From Pseudomonas shahriarae (GTDB lineage: Bacteria > Pseudomonadota > Gammaproteobacteria > Pseudomonadales > Pseudomonadaceae), in contig NZ_CP077085.1 of the NCBI RefSeq assembly GCF_014268455.2, positions 2,893,001-2,957,000 of the forward strand: DNA of 64,000 nucleotides. Direction: 5' to 3'. A program made the translations under genes and the position numbers. This document shows positions 17,685 through 26,449 of the stretch, piece by piece (the first letter of the stretch is position 1; each line of letters opens with the position of its first letter). The notes below the pieces were generated by a model. It was not told the origin of the DNA. It was given only the letters and a program-made list of their open reading frames with translations, and searched no databases.

Positions 17685-17775
17685 AATGTGGGAGCGGGCT
17701 TGCCCGCGATGGCGGCGTGTCAGTCAATATATAGGACTGATCCACCGCTATCGCGGGCAAGCCCGCTCCCACATT
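17685..17775. repeat. REP doublet with perfect 26-bp arms
   Basis: The 26-bp arms at 17685-17710 and 17750-17775 are exact reverse complements (core GTGGGAGCGGGCTTGCCCGC) around a 39-nt loop. A T-run follows, so it can also terminate transcription of the SDR gene. The paired arrangement resembles the REPIN elements known from P. fluorescens, which are mobilised by RAYT-type enzymes. No RAYT gene is in this window. Confidence 0.88.
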
Positions 17776-17787
17776 TTTTGTGCCGTG

Positions 17788-19098
17788 TCAGGCCTTCAGG
17801 GTCCGGGTCATGCGCAGCGCCAGCACGCTACCCGCGACGATCACCGCAGCCAGCAGGTACAGCGCCAGGTCGGTGGACCCGGTGGCGTCTTTCACAAAAC
17901 CCACCACATACGGGCTCAAGAAGCCCGCCATCTGGCCCATGGAGTTGATCAAGGCCAGGCCGCCCGCGGCCGCGCCAGCGCTGAGCATGGCGGTGGGCAC
18001 CGGCCAGAACATCGGCAGGCCGGTGAGGGCGCCCATGGTGGCGATGGTCAGGCCGAGGATCGCAATGGCTGGGGTGGTGGCGAAGTTCACCGCGATGATC
18101 AGGCCCACAGCGCCCATCAGCATCGGCACCACCAGGTGCCAGCGGCGCTCTTTGCGCAGGTCGGCGGAGCGGCCCACCACCAGCATGAACACCGCCGCCA
18201 GCAGATAGGGGATTGCACTCAGCCAGCCGATCACCAGGTTATCGCTGAACCCCATGTTCTTGATGATCGACGGCAGCCAGAAGTTGATGGCGTACACCCC
18301 ACTCTGGATGCAGAAGTAGATCAGGCCGAACGCCCAGATCGCCGGGTTCTTGAACACTTCCAGCAGCGAATCAGTGGTGGTCTTGGGCTTGTTGGCCAGG
18401 TCGGTGGCCTGGTCGGCCTCGAGCACTGCGCGCTCATGGGCGGTCAGCCATTTGGCGTTGGCGAAGCTGTCGCTGAGCAGGAAGTAGGCGAGGGCGCCGA
18501 GGATGACCGTTGGAACACCTTGCAGCAGGAACATCCACTGCCAGCCCGCGAGGCCACCCTGGCCCGCCGCGAAGTGGTTGAGGATCCAGCCGGAGAATGG
18601 GCTGCCGAGCAGGCCGGACACCGGGATTGCCGACATGAACAGGGCCATGATCCGCCCACGGCGGAAGGTCGGGAACCACTGCGAGAGGTACAGCACTACG
18701 CCCGGGAAAAAGCCCGCTTCAGCGGCACCGGTAAACAGGCGCAAGGTGTAGAAGTGCGTCGGCGTGGTCACAAACAGCAGGCAGGTGGACAGGGTGCCCC
18801 AGGTGATCATCATCAGCGCAATCCAGCGCCGTGGACCGAACTTGGTCAACGCCAGGTTGCTCGGCACGCCGCACAGCACGTAGCCGATAAAGAAGATCCC
18901 GGCCCCGAGGCCATACACGGTCTCGCTGAACTTCAAGGCGTCGAGCATCTGCAACTTGGCGAAGCCGACGTTGACGCGGTCCAGGTAGTTGAACAGGTAG
19001 CAGATGAAAATGAAGGGGATCAAGCGCAGGGTGATGCGCTTGTAGACGGCGTTTTTGTCGTCATCGTTGGCCAGGGTAGCGGCGGCGCTCTGTGACAT
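17788..19098 (-). CDS. MFS transporter of the anion:cation symporter family, sugar acid or glycerate type
   Basis: This 436-residue protein has 12 predicted membrane segments. The N-terminal motif YLFNYLDRVNVGFA and the loop FGPRRWIA are typical of ACS-family transporters for glucarate, galactonate, phthalate or tartrate. It is divergent from a CdaR-type regulator and near a glycerate kinase gene, so glycerate or a sugar diacid is the likely substrate. An AGAGAG ribosome site precedes the ATG. Confidence 0.88.
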   Translation of the reverse strand: MSQSAAATLANDDDKNAVYKRITLRLIPFIFICYLFNYLDRVNVGFAKLQMLDALKFSETVYGLGAGIFFIGYVLCGVPSNLALTKFGPRRWIALMMITWGTLSTCLLFVTTPTHFYTLRLFTGAAEAGFFPGVVLYLSQWFPTFRRGRIMALFMSAIPVSGLLGSPFSGWILNHFAAGQGGLAGWQWMFLLQGVPTVILGALAYFLLSDSFANAKWLTAHERAVLEADQATDLANKPKTTTDSLLEVFKNPAIWAFGLIYFCIQSGVYAINFWLPSIIKNMGFSDNLVIGWLSAIPYLLAAVFMLVVGRSADLRKERRWHLVVPMLMGAVGLIIAVNFATTPAIAILGLTIATMGALTGLPMFWPVPTAMLSAGAAAGGLALINSMGQMAGFLSPYVVGFVKDATGSTDLALYLLAAVIVAGSVLALRMTRTLKA

Positions 19099-19268
19099 GG
19101 CGTTCTCTCTTTATTATGATTTTTCGCGATGCGCGGGTAACGTTGATCGCCCCAAGAGTCTCGGTCACGGGACGGTGCCATGTCTTTGTGCCCCCGCACA
19201 GCGATCCATCCATTGCGCTGTGCCTTTGAACAATCGCGTAATGCAGCGCTTTCAAGGAATTTAGCCCC

Positions 19269-20369
19269 ATGTTCGAACTCGATCATGACTTGGCGCAGGA
19301 TATCGTCAATCGCACGATGGCCATTTTGCCCTATAACGTCAACGTCATGGACAGCCAGGGCCTGATCCTCGGCAGCGGCGAGCCGGAGCGCATCAACACC
19401 CGCCATGAAGGCGCGCAATTGGTCCTGGCCAACGGTCGCGTGGTGGAAATCGACAGCCAGACCGCCAAGCACCTCAAGGGTGTCGCGCCGGGGATCAACC
19501 TGCCGCTGCTGCATGATCAGCGCCTGATCGGCGTGCTGGGCATCAGTGGTGAACCGCAGTTGCTGCGCACCTATGCCGAACTGGTGCGCATGACCGCCGA
19601 GATGCTGGTCAGCCAGCGCCATCAACAGGCGGAGCAGCAATGGCGACGTCAACGTTGTGATGATCTGCTGGCGTTGCTGCTGGCCGACAGCGGCGAATCG
19701 CCGCGCCTGGTGGATGAGGCCCAGCAACTGGGGCTCAAGCCGCAGTTGCCGCGCACCCCCTATCTGTTTGAACTGGGCCCGGGGCAGACCGCCGAAGCCC
19801 TGGCAGCCTGGCTGGCCTCCCGATACCCGGACAGTTGGTGCGTCAGCTCCGCAGAGTTTTCGTTGCTGTGGTGCCGCCCGGCGGCGGTGCCGATGGACAA
19901 CCCGCGCCTGCTGGAAAAACTCGAGGCCTCGGGCTGGAACATCCTGCGGGTCGCCGTGGGTGGCCAGGCCGATGGGTTGGCCGGCTTGCGCCGCTGTTAT
20001 CGGCGGGTGGCGGACTTGCTCGCCTATGGCCGCGACGTACTGCCCCAGTCACGCCTGCTGACCCTCAACCGCTATCGGTTGCCGGTGATGCTCTGGCGCC
20101 ATCGCAACGACGACGCCCTCGACGAACTGCTCAACCCGTTACGCAAGGTCCTGGCCAAGGACGCCAACGGCCAACTGCAGGCAACGCTGCGCAGCTGGTG
20201 CGAACACGACGGGCAAAGCCAAGCGTGCGCCGACGCCCTGGGCATCCACCGCAACAGCCTGCGCTACCGCATGGAGCGCATTGCCGAATTGAGCGGTGTC
20301 GATCCCCTGACCTTGGATGGCATGCTCGCGCTGTACCTGGGGGTGCAACTGCTGCCGCAAACCCTGTAG
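19269..20369 (+). CDS. cdaR: CdaR/SdaR sugar diacid regulator
   Basis: The protein has 366 residues. An N-terminal diacid-recognition domain (LAQDIVNRTMAILPYNVNVM) is joined to a C-terminal PucR-type helix-turn-helix (LGIHRNSLRYRMERI). CdaR activates glucarate, galactarate and glycerate genes in E. coli. Here it lies between a divergent MFS transporter gene and a glycerate kinase gene, so it probably controls both. The 170-bp spacer towards the transporter gene should hold its operators; none was identified with certainty. Confidence 0.92.
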   Translation: MFELDHDLAQDIVNRTMAILPYNVNVMDSQGLILGSGEPERINTRHEGAQLVLANGRVVEIDSQTAKHLKGVAPGINLPLLHDQRLIGVLGISGEPQLLRTYAELVRMTAEMLVSQRHQQAEQQWRRQRCDDLLALLLADSGESPRLVDEAQQLGLKPQLPRTPYLFELGPGQTAEALAAWLASRYPDSWCVSSAEFSLLWCRPAAVPMDNPRLLEKLEASGWNILRVAVGGQADGLAGLRRCYRRVADLLAYGRDVLPQSRLLTLNRYRLPVMLWRHRNDDALDELLNPLRKVLAKDANGQLQATLRSWCEHDGQSQACADALGIHRNSLRYRMERIAELSGVDPLTLDGMLALYLGVQLLPQTL

Positions 20370-20481
20370 GAGGCGCTTTTGTAGAAATGAACAACAAACC
20401 CCTGCCACGCTTGTGCATTGGACAGGCGTCATTGCCGGTGCCAACTGGCAGCATGGGCGTCATAAAAACCGGAGAAAGCCC

Positions 20482-21630
20482 ATGAAAGTCATCATCGCCC
20501 CCGACTCGTTCAAGGACAGCCTGAGTGCCGAAGGCGTGGCCCAGGCCATTGCCCAAGGGTTGGCCCAGGTCTGGCCGGATGCCGAACTGATCCAGTGCCC
20601 GATGGCGGACGGTGGTGAAGGCACGGTGGAGTCGGTGCTCGCGGCCTGCCACGGGCAATTGCGCAGTTGCACCGTGCAAGGCCCGTTGGGCGGCACCGTT
20701 GAGGCGCACTGGGGCTGGTTGGCTGAAAGTGCCACGGCAATCATCGAAATGGCCGAAGCCAGCGGCCTGCAACGGGTCCCGCCGGGGCAGCGTGATGCCT
20801 GCTCCAGCAGCACCTTCGGTACGGGTGAGCTGGTCCGCGCCGCCCTGGACGCCGGGGCCCAGCGGATCATCCTGGCGATCGGCGGCAGCGCCACCAATGA
20901 CGGCGGCGCCGGAGCCATGCAGGCCCTGGGCGTGCAACTGCTCGACGCCCAAGGCACACCCCTTGCGCGCGGCGGCCTGGCCCTGGCGCAGCTGGCGCGG
21001 ATCAAACTTGAGCAGTTGGACCCGCGCCTGGCCCAGGTGCGTTTCGACATCGCCGCCGACGTCAACAACCCCCTGTGCGGCCCCCACGGTGCCTCAGCGA
21101 TTTTCGGCCCGCAAAAAGGCGCCAACCCACACCAAGTCGAGCAACTGGACCAGGCCCTCGGACACTTTGCCGACCACTGCGCCGAGGTGCTGCCCCGAGA
21201 CGTGCGCGACGAGCCGGGCAGCGGCGCGGCCGGTGGTCTGGGCTTTGCCGCCAAGGCCTTCCTCGGCGCGCAGTTTCGCCCGGGTGTGGAGGTGGTCGCC
21301 GAACTAGTGGGCCTGGAACACGCCGTGCGCGGCGCCGACCTGGTGATCACCGGCGAAGGCCGCTTCGACGCCCAGACCCTGCGCGGCAAAACCCCCTTTG
21401 GCGTGGCGCGGGTGGCCAAGCTGCACGGTGTTCCGGTGATCGTGATCGCCGGCACGCTGGGCGAGGGCTACGAGCAGATGTACGCCCATGGCGTCGACGC
21501 CGCGTTTGCTTTGCCTGGCGGGCCGATGAGCCTGGAGCAGGCCTGCAGCGAAGCACCGCGGTTGCTGCGTGAGCGGGCGGCGGATATTGCGCGGGTGTGG
21601 CGCTTGGGCGCGCAACGCAGTCGCGGATGA
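20482..21630 (+). CDS. Glycerate kinase, GarK/GlxK family
   Basis: This 382-residue enzyme phosphorylates glycerate, probably to 2-phosphoglycerate, feeding it into lower glycolysis. The family opening IIAPDSFKDSLSA and the motifs MADGGEGT, GGSATNDGG and ITGEGRFDAQT are clear. The start at 20482 has a GGAGAAAG ribosome site; the longer open frame upstream overlaps cdaR and was rejected. Its neighbours, cdaR and an ACS transporter, support a complete uptake, regulation and phosphorylation module. Confidence 0.95.
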   Translation: MKVIIAPDSFKDSLSAEGVAQAIAQGLAQVWPDAELIQCPMADGGEGTVESVLAACHGQLRSCTVQGPLGGTVEAHWGWLAESATAIIEMAEASGLQRVPPGQRDACSSSTFGTGELVRAALDAGAQRIILAIGGSATNDGGAGAMQALGVQLLDAQGTPLARGGLALAQLARIKLEQLDPRLAQVRFDIAADVNNPLCGPHGASAIFGPQKGANPHQVEQLDQALGHFADHCAEVLPRDVRDEPGSGAAGGLGFAAKAFLGAQFRPGVEVVAELVGLEHAVRGADLVITGEGRFDAQTLRGKTPFGVARVAKLHGVPVIVIAGTLGEGYEQMYAHGVDAAFALPGGPMSLEQACSEAPRLLRERAADIARVWRLGAQRSRG

Positions 21631-21690
21631 CAGCGCTTGCTGTCGCCGCCTACACTGCTCGGCCACTTGTCTTTCAAAGGATGAAACACA

Positions 21691-22203
21691 ATGCCTACAC
21701 CTGACTCCACGATCGTGATCCAGCGCTTTGCCGAAAGCCATCTCGAAGGCATGCGTGCGCTCTACAACGACCCGGCCGTGTGCCGTCAGGTGCTGCAGAT
21801 GCCGTTCCAGTCACTGGAGGTCTGGCGCAAGCGCCTGGCCGATACCAATGAGCGACTGCTCAGGCTGGTGGCGGTACAGGCGGGCGAGGTCATTGGTAAC
21901 TGCACCCTGGAGCAATATGCGCGCAGTCGGCAAAGCCATGTCGGTGGCATCGGTATGGGGGTGGCCGTGGCCTGGCAGGGCAAGGGCGTGGGTACCCAGT
22001 TGCTGGGCGCGGCGCTGGAGGTGGCCGACAACTGGATGAACCTGCACCGGGTGGAACTGACGGTGTATGTCGACAACGAGCCGGCCCAGGCGTTGTACCG
22101 CAAGTTCGGTTTCGAGACTGAAGGCCGGCTGCGCGATTACGCCGTGCGCGACGGCGTATTTGTCGACGCCCTGAGCATGGCCCGCCTGCGTCAGACCGCC
22201 TGA
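21691..22203 (+). CDS. GNAT acetyltransferase, YhhY/AaaT-like
   Basis: This 170-residue Gcn5-type N-acetyltransferase has the acetyl-CoA loop AWQGKGVGTQL followed by the ELTVYVDNEPAQALYRKFGF segment. It aligns by eye along its whole length with E. coli YhhY (AaaT), which acetylates certain amino acids. The gene overlaps the end of the opposing racemase gene by 13 bp. Its substrate here is not known. Confidence 0.9.
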   Translation: MPTPDSTIVIQRFAESHLEGMRALYNDPAVCRQVLQMPFQSLEVWRKRLADTNERLLRLVAVQAGEVIGNCTLEQYARSRQSHVGGIGMGVAVAWQGKGVGTQLLGAALEVADNWMNLHRVELTVYVDNEPAQALYRKFGFETEGRLRDYAVRDGVFVDALSMARLRQTA

Positions 22204-22892
22204 TCCCCCAGGGCAAACGCCACCGCAGCCTGCGCATGCAGCTCGGTGGTGTCGAGCAGCGGCAGGTGGCTGTGCTCGGGTTTGATCAGCAGGCTAATCT
22301 CGGTACATCCCAGGATAATCGCCTGGGCACCACGGGCTGCGAGGTTGGCAATGGCCTGCTGGTAAACCTGGCGTGAGGTTTCGCTGATCACCCCGACGCA
22401 CAACTCTTCATAAATGATCCGGTGCACGGCGTGGCGTTCTGCTGCGTCGGGCACCAGCACGTTCAAGCCCTGGGCTGCCAGGCGTGCCTTGAGAAAATCC
22501 TGTTCCATGGTAAACGCGGTGCCCAGCAGGCCGACGGTCAGGGTATCGGCCTTGACCGCCGCTGCGCCGGCCGCATCGGCAATATGTAGAAACGGCAGCG
22601 ATACGGCGGCTTCGATCTGCGGCGCCAGCAGATGCATGGTGTTGGTACACAGCACGATGCAGTCGGCGCCACCGGCTTGCAGGCGGCGCGCGGCGTCTTG
22701 CAGGATCAGCGCCGCGTCATCCCAGCGCCCGGCGTGCTGGGCCTGTTCCACCGGGCCGAAGTCGACGCTGTACAGCAGGATTTGTGCCGAGCGCAGCGGC
22801 CCCAACCGGTCGCGTACCTGCTGGTTGATGATCCGGTAATACTCGGCGCTGGACTCCCAGCTCATGCCGCCGATTAGGCCGATGGTGCGCAT
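22191..22892 (-). CDS. Aspartate/glutamate racemase family protein
   Basis: This 233-residue protein belongs to the cofactor-independent amino acid racemase family (YgeA-like). The opening TIGLIGGMSWESS, the first catalytic Cys in VLCTNTMH and the second in ILGCTEISLL are all present, so it should be active. The start at 22892 has a GAGGAGC ribosome site; the frame stays open 11 codons further. The substrate could be aspartate, glutamate or another amino acid such as homoserine. Confidence 0.9.
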   Translation of the reverse strand: MRTIGLIGGMSWESSAEYYRIINQQVRDRLGPLRSAQILLYSVDFGPVEQAQHAGRWDDAALILQDAARRLQAGGADCIVLCTNTMHLLAPQIEAAVSLPFLHIADAAGAAAVKADTLTVGLLGTAFTMEQDFLKARLAAQGLNVLVPDAAERHAVHRIIYEELCVGVISETSRQVYQQAIANLAARGAQAIILGCTEISLLIKPEHSHLPLLDTTELHAQAAVAFALGDQAV

Positions 22893-23011
22893 GCAAAGCT
22901 CCTCAAGCGAATAGGCGAAAGCCACACCTTACCCAACCAGTGAGCGTTAGTCATACGCGGCGCTGCTGCATCTGCCATGATCGTTGTTTGCAGTCCCCGA
23001 GGAACACCGCA

Positions 23012-23506
23012 ATGGACGATGTACAGCAATTGGGCGAGATGCTTCGTCACTACGCCGACAGCGAAGCGCACAAGCGCCAGCAGTTCGAGGTGCAGTCAGC
23101 CCGCTGGACCCAGAAAATCACTGAGCTGTACGGCGAGATCGAGCAGTGGTTGGCGCCGGTCAAGCGTGATGGTTTGCTGGAGGTGCAGCGTGAGGCTTAT
23201 GTGGCGTCTGGCCCAAGCGTGCCGGTGGAGACGTCGACTTTCAAGACCGAGAAACTGACCATTCATATCGCAGGCAAACCGGTGGAGTTTGTGCCGGATG
23301 TGATGGGGGCGGGTGGGTTGATTTCGTTGTCGGTCATGGGGCTGACTGCTGCTCGCTACGGCAGTATTTCGCTGGTGTTGTTGCCGGGGAATGATGATTG
23401 GCTGTGGAAGAAAACCAATGGTTTGAAAGACCCGGACACGTTCACCTTTGATGCCAATTTTCTGGCCTTGCAGTTGCAGAGCCTGATTCCGCGCGAACGG
23501 GGCTGA
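23012..23506 (+). CDS. Uncharacterised 164-residue protein
   Basis: I do not recognise a family. The N-terminal half is hydrophilic and helical with a coiled-coil look (EAHKRQQFEVQSARWTQKITELY). The C-terminal half has beta-rich stretches such as LTIHIAGKPVEFVPD and SISLVLLPGNDDWLWKK. There is no signal peptide or membrane segment, so it is probably cytoplasmic. The ATG has a CGAGGA ribosome site. It stands alone next to a 1-kb structured repeat. Codon use looks normal for the window, so it is likely a real gene. Confidence 0.75.
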   Translation: MDDVQQLGEMLRHYADSEAHKRQQFEVQSARWTQKITELYGEIEQWLAPVKRDGLLEVQREAYVASGPSVPVETSTFKTEKLTIHIAGKPVEFVPDVMGAGGLISLSVMGLTAARYGSISLVLLPGNDDWLWKKTNGLKDPDTFTFDANFLALQLQSLIPRERG

Positions 23507-23800
23507 TCCCCGGGCAAATGTGGTAGCGGGCTTTTGTGGGCTTGTGTGGGAGCGGGCTTGCCCGCGATAGCGGTGTGTCAGGCAAGTGTTCCTAACCTGA
23601 GATACCGCCATCGCGGCGTGAGTCTCTACACCACTCTTTTCTGGGTTTGTGTACATATCCGTTGCTGCGGTCACGGCGGCTATTGGTTCCGCCCTTACGG
23701 CGGGTCACTTTTGGAAAAGAGCCCGGAGTGCCGGCCCAGCCAAAAGTAACCAAAAGGGCTCTTGCCCCACCACTCGGCACCTCGCCTAGGCTCGGTGTGC

Positions 23801-23909
23801 CCGTCATCCGACATTGATTTGGGGGGCCGCCGCGATGGGCCATCCATGGCCCAGCGCGGCTAACCCGGCGTCCTGCCGGGTTACCCCCCAAATCAATATC
23901 GGATGACGG
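23801..23909. repeat. Structured three-way-junction module, left copy
   Basis: A 26-bp closing stem with one mismatch (23801-23826 with 23884-23909) encloses two adjacent hairpins. The first spans 23829-23860: a 6-bp stem, an internal loop and GGGCCAT paired with ATGGCCC. The second spans 23861-23883: a perfect 9-bp stem, TAACCCGGC with GCCGGGTTA. Almost no base at the junction is unpaired. Confidence 0.85.
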
Positions 23910-24216
23910 CCAGCGTGGTTTAACGGGGCGCCTCAGATCAAAAGCAAAGCGAGGCGGCCTGACAGCCGACCTGATCGTCGAAGCGTGCGCATATACCTGT
24001 GGGAGCTGGCTTGTCGGATCGCCGCATCGCTGCGATGGCGCCGGCACTGCTAGCCTTTATGTTGTCTGACACACCGCTATCGCAGCCTCGCAGGGCGAGA
24101 CAGCTCCCACAGGGGAATGGAGCTTCGCGCCCCGGCTTTGGCATTGCTGTTGCTGTTGCTCTGCTTTTGATCTGGCTTTTGATCTTGATCTTAGGCGCCC
24201 CGTTAAACCACGCTGG

Positions 24217-24326
24217 CCGCAGGCAGGTATTGCGCAGTGGGCACCCCGGCATGGATGCCGGGGTAGCCGCGACACGGCCAGGGATGGCCGATCGCGGCGG
24301 GCCCACGGAGCAATGCCTGACTGCGG
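24217..24326. repeat. Structured three-way-junction module, right copy
   Basis: This is the inverted partner of the left module. It has the same architecture but different bases: a closing stem of 26 positions (24217-24242 with 24301-24326, 22 Watson-Crick pairs plus one wobble) and two hairpins. One is a perfect 10-bp stem at 24243-24264. The other, at 24266-24298, has 7-bp and 6-bp stems. Pairing is kept although the stem sequences differ from the left copy. Confidence 0.85.
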
Positions 24327-24561
24327 GCATGCCGAGTCTAAGCGAGGCACCGAGTGGTGGGGCAAGAGCGCTTTGCTTACTTTGGCGCTCTTCCAAAGTG
24401 AGCCGCCGTAAGGGCGGAACCCTAAGTGGCCGTAACCGCAGCAACGGATATGTACTCATTCCCAATAACCAAAAAGAGCGAGTTGTGTAGACACCTATGG
24501 CCATCGCGGGCAAGCCCGCTCCCACACAAGCCCGCTCCCACAAAAAGCCCAACACCGAGCT

Positions 24562-24782
24562 TTAGAGCTCTACATTACCCCAGCCCGGCCTGGCCTCTTC
24601 AGGCGCCACCGCCTTGACCTGCTTGCCCGTCGCCAGCTCCACCCGCCGCGCCACTTCCGGGTCGTCGGCAAACGGTATCAGGCTCGCCTCATCCAGCTCG
24701 GTTCCCGATTGCCCGCGCAGGCAGTACTCCACGGCGCCATACAGGCAGATCACCGCCGCCAGGTTGAAAATGACCTCCCACA

Positions 24783-24783
<1 letters not shown>
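24562..24783 (-). CDS. ccoQ4: CcoQ4-like small cbb3 oxidase membrane protein
   Basis: This 73-residue protein has one N-terminal membrane helix (VIFNLAAVICLYGAVEYCL) and a hydrophilic tail, as expected for CcoQ-type subunits that stabilise cbb3 oxidase. Its ATG overlaps the ccoN4 stop as ATGA, so the two are translationally coupled. The same pairing is known for the orphan PA4133-PA4134 locus of P. aeruginosa. CcoO and CcoP genes are absent here. Confidence 0.78.
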
Positions 24784-26210
<1,427 letters not shown>

Positions 26211-26287
26211 GGTCAGTCTTCCACGGTTTCAAGTCCCGGGCACTGTAGGAAATCCATGAAAAACAAAACAGGCTCAGAAAAACTACA

Positions 26288-26301
26288 TTAATACGGATCA
26301 G
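26288..26301. promoter_or_regulatory. Imperfect ANR/FNR-type box
   Basis: TTAAT-ACGG-ATCAG matches 8 of the 10 fixed bases of TTGAT-N4-ATCAA. It lies in the 239-bp divergent spacer between ccoN4 and the reductase gene, so it could give low-oxygen control to either. One imperfect match is weak evidence. Confidence 0.3.
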
Positions 26302-26449
26302 AGTCTATCCCTTAAAACATGGGGTATTCCGTGGCTGATATGGTTTTTTAGTTTTTAGCTGAATCTGTGACGTCTTGAGCTGTAGGTGCATAGTCGCCCC
26401 CATAGAAACCGCTGCCGTCGAGCGCGGTCAGCCATGATGAGGTAGCGAG

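Larger units (their letters stand above)
23519..24543. repeat. About 1-kb imperfect palindrome of nested inverted repeats
   Basis: This gene-free stretch is built as three shells around a centre near 24050. The outer shell is a pair of GTGGGAGCGGGC-type REP units (23519-23568 with 24503-24543). The middle shell is an inverted duplication of about 295 bp (23651-23946 with 24163-24455). The inner shell is a 13-bp REP pair (about 23996-24009 with 24101-24114). Open frames across it translate mirror-like on opposite strands and share short matches such as PSGGARAL and RSNGYV; I treat them as by-products. Each middle arm contains a cloverleaf-like module. Intergenic repeat families are known in P. 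fluorescens; I cannot say if this belongs to one. Confidence 0.85.

Noticed and set aside
17686..19095. 469-codon plus-strand frame opposite the MFS transporter
   Set aside because: It starts in a REP element and runs antisense to a 12-helix transporter.
23999..24490. Plus-strand frame of 163 codons in the palindrome, and its mirror-like partner at 23592-24047 on the minus strand
   Set aside because: Both are translations of the inverted repeat arms and share motifs only because the DNA is duplicated. They have no ribosome site, and structural pairing explains the sequence better than coding.
23507..24561. CRISPR array
   Set aside because: The repeats are inverted and nested, not direct with regular spacers, and no cas genes are nearby.
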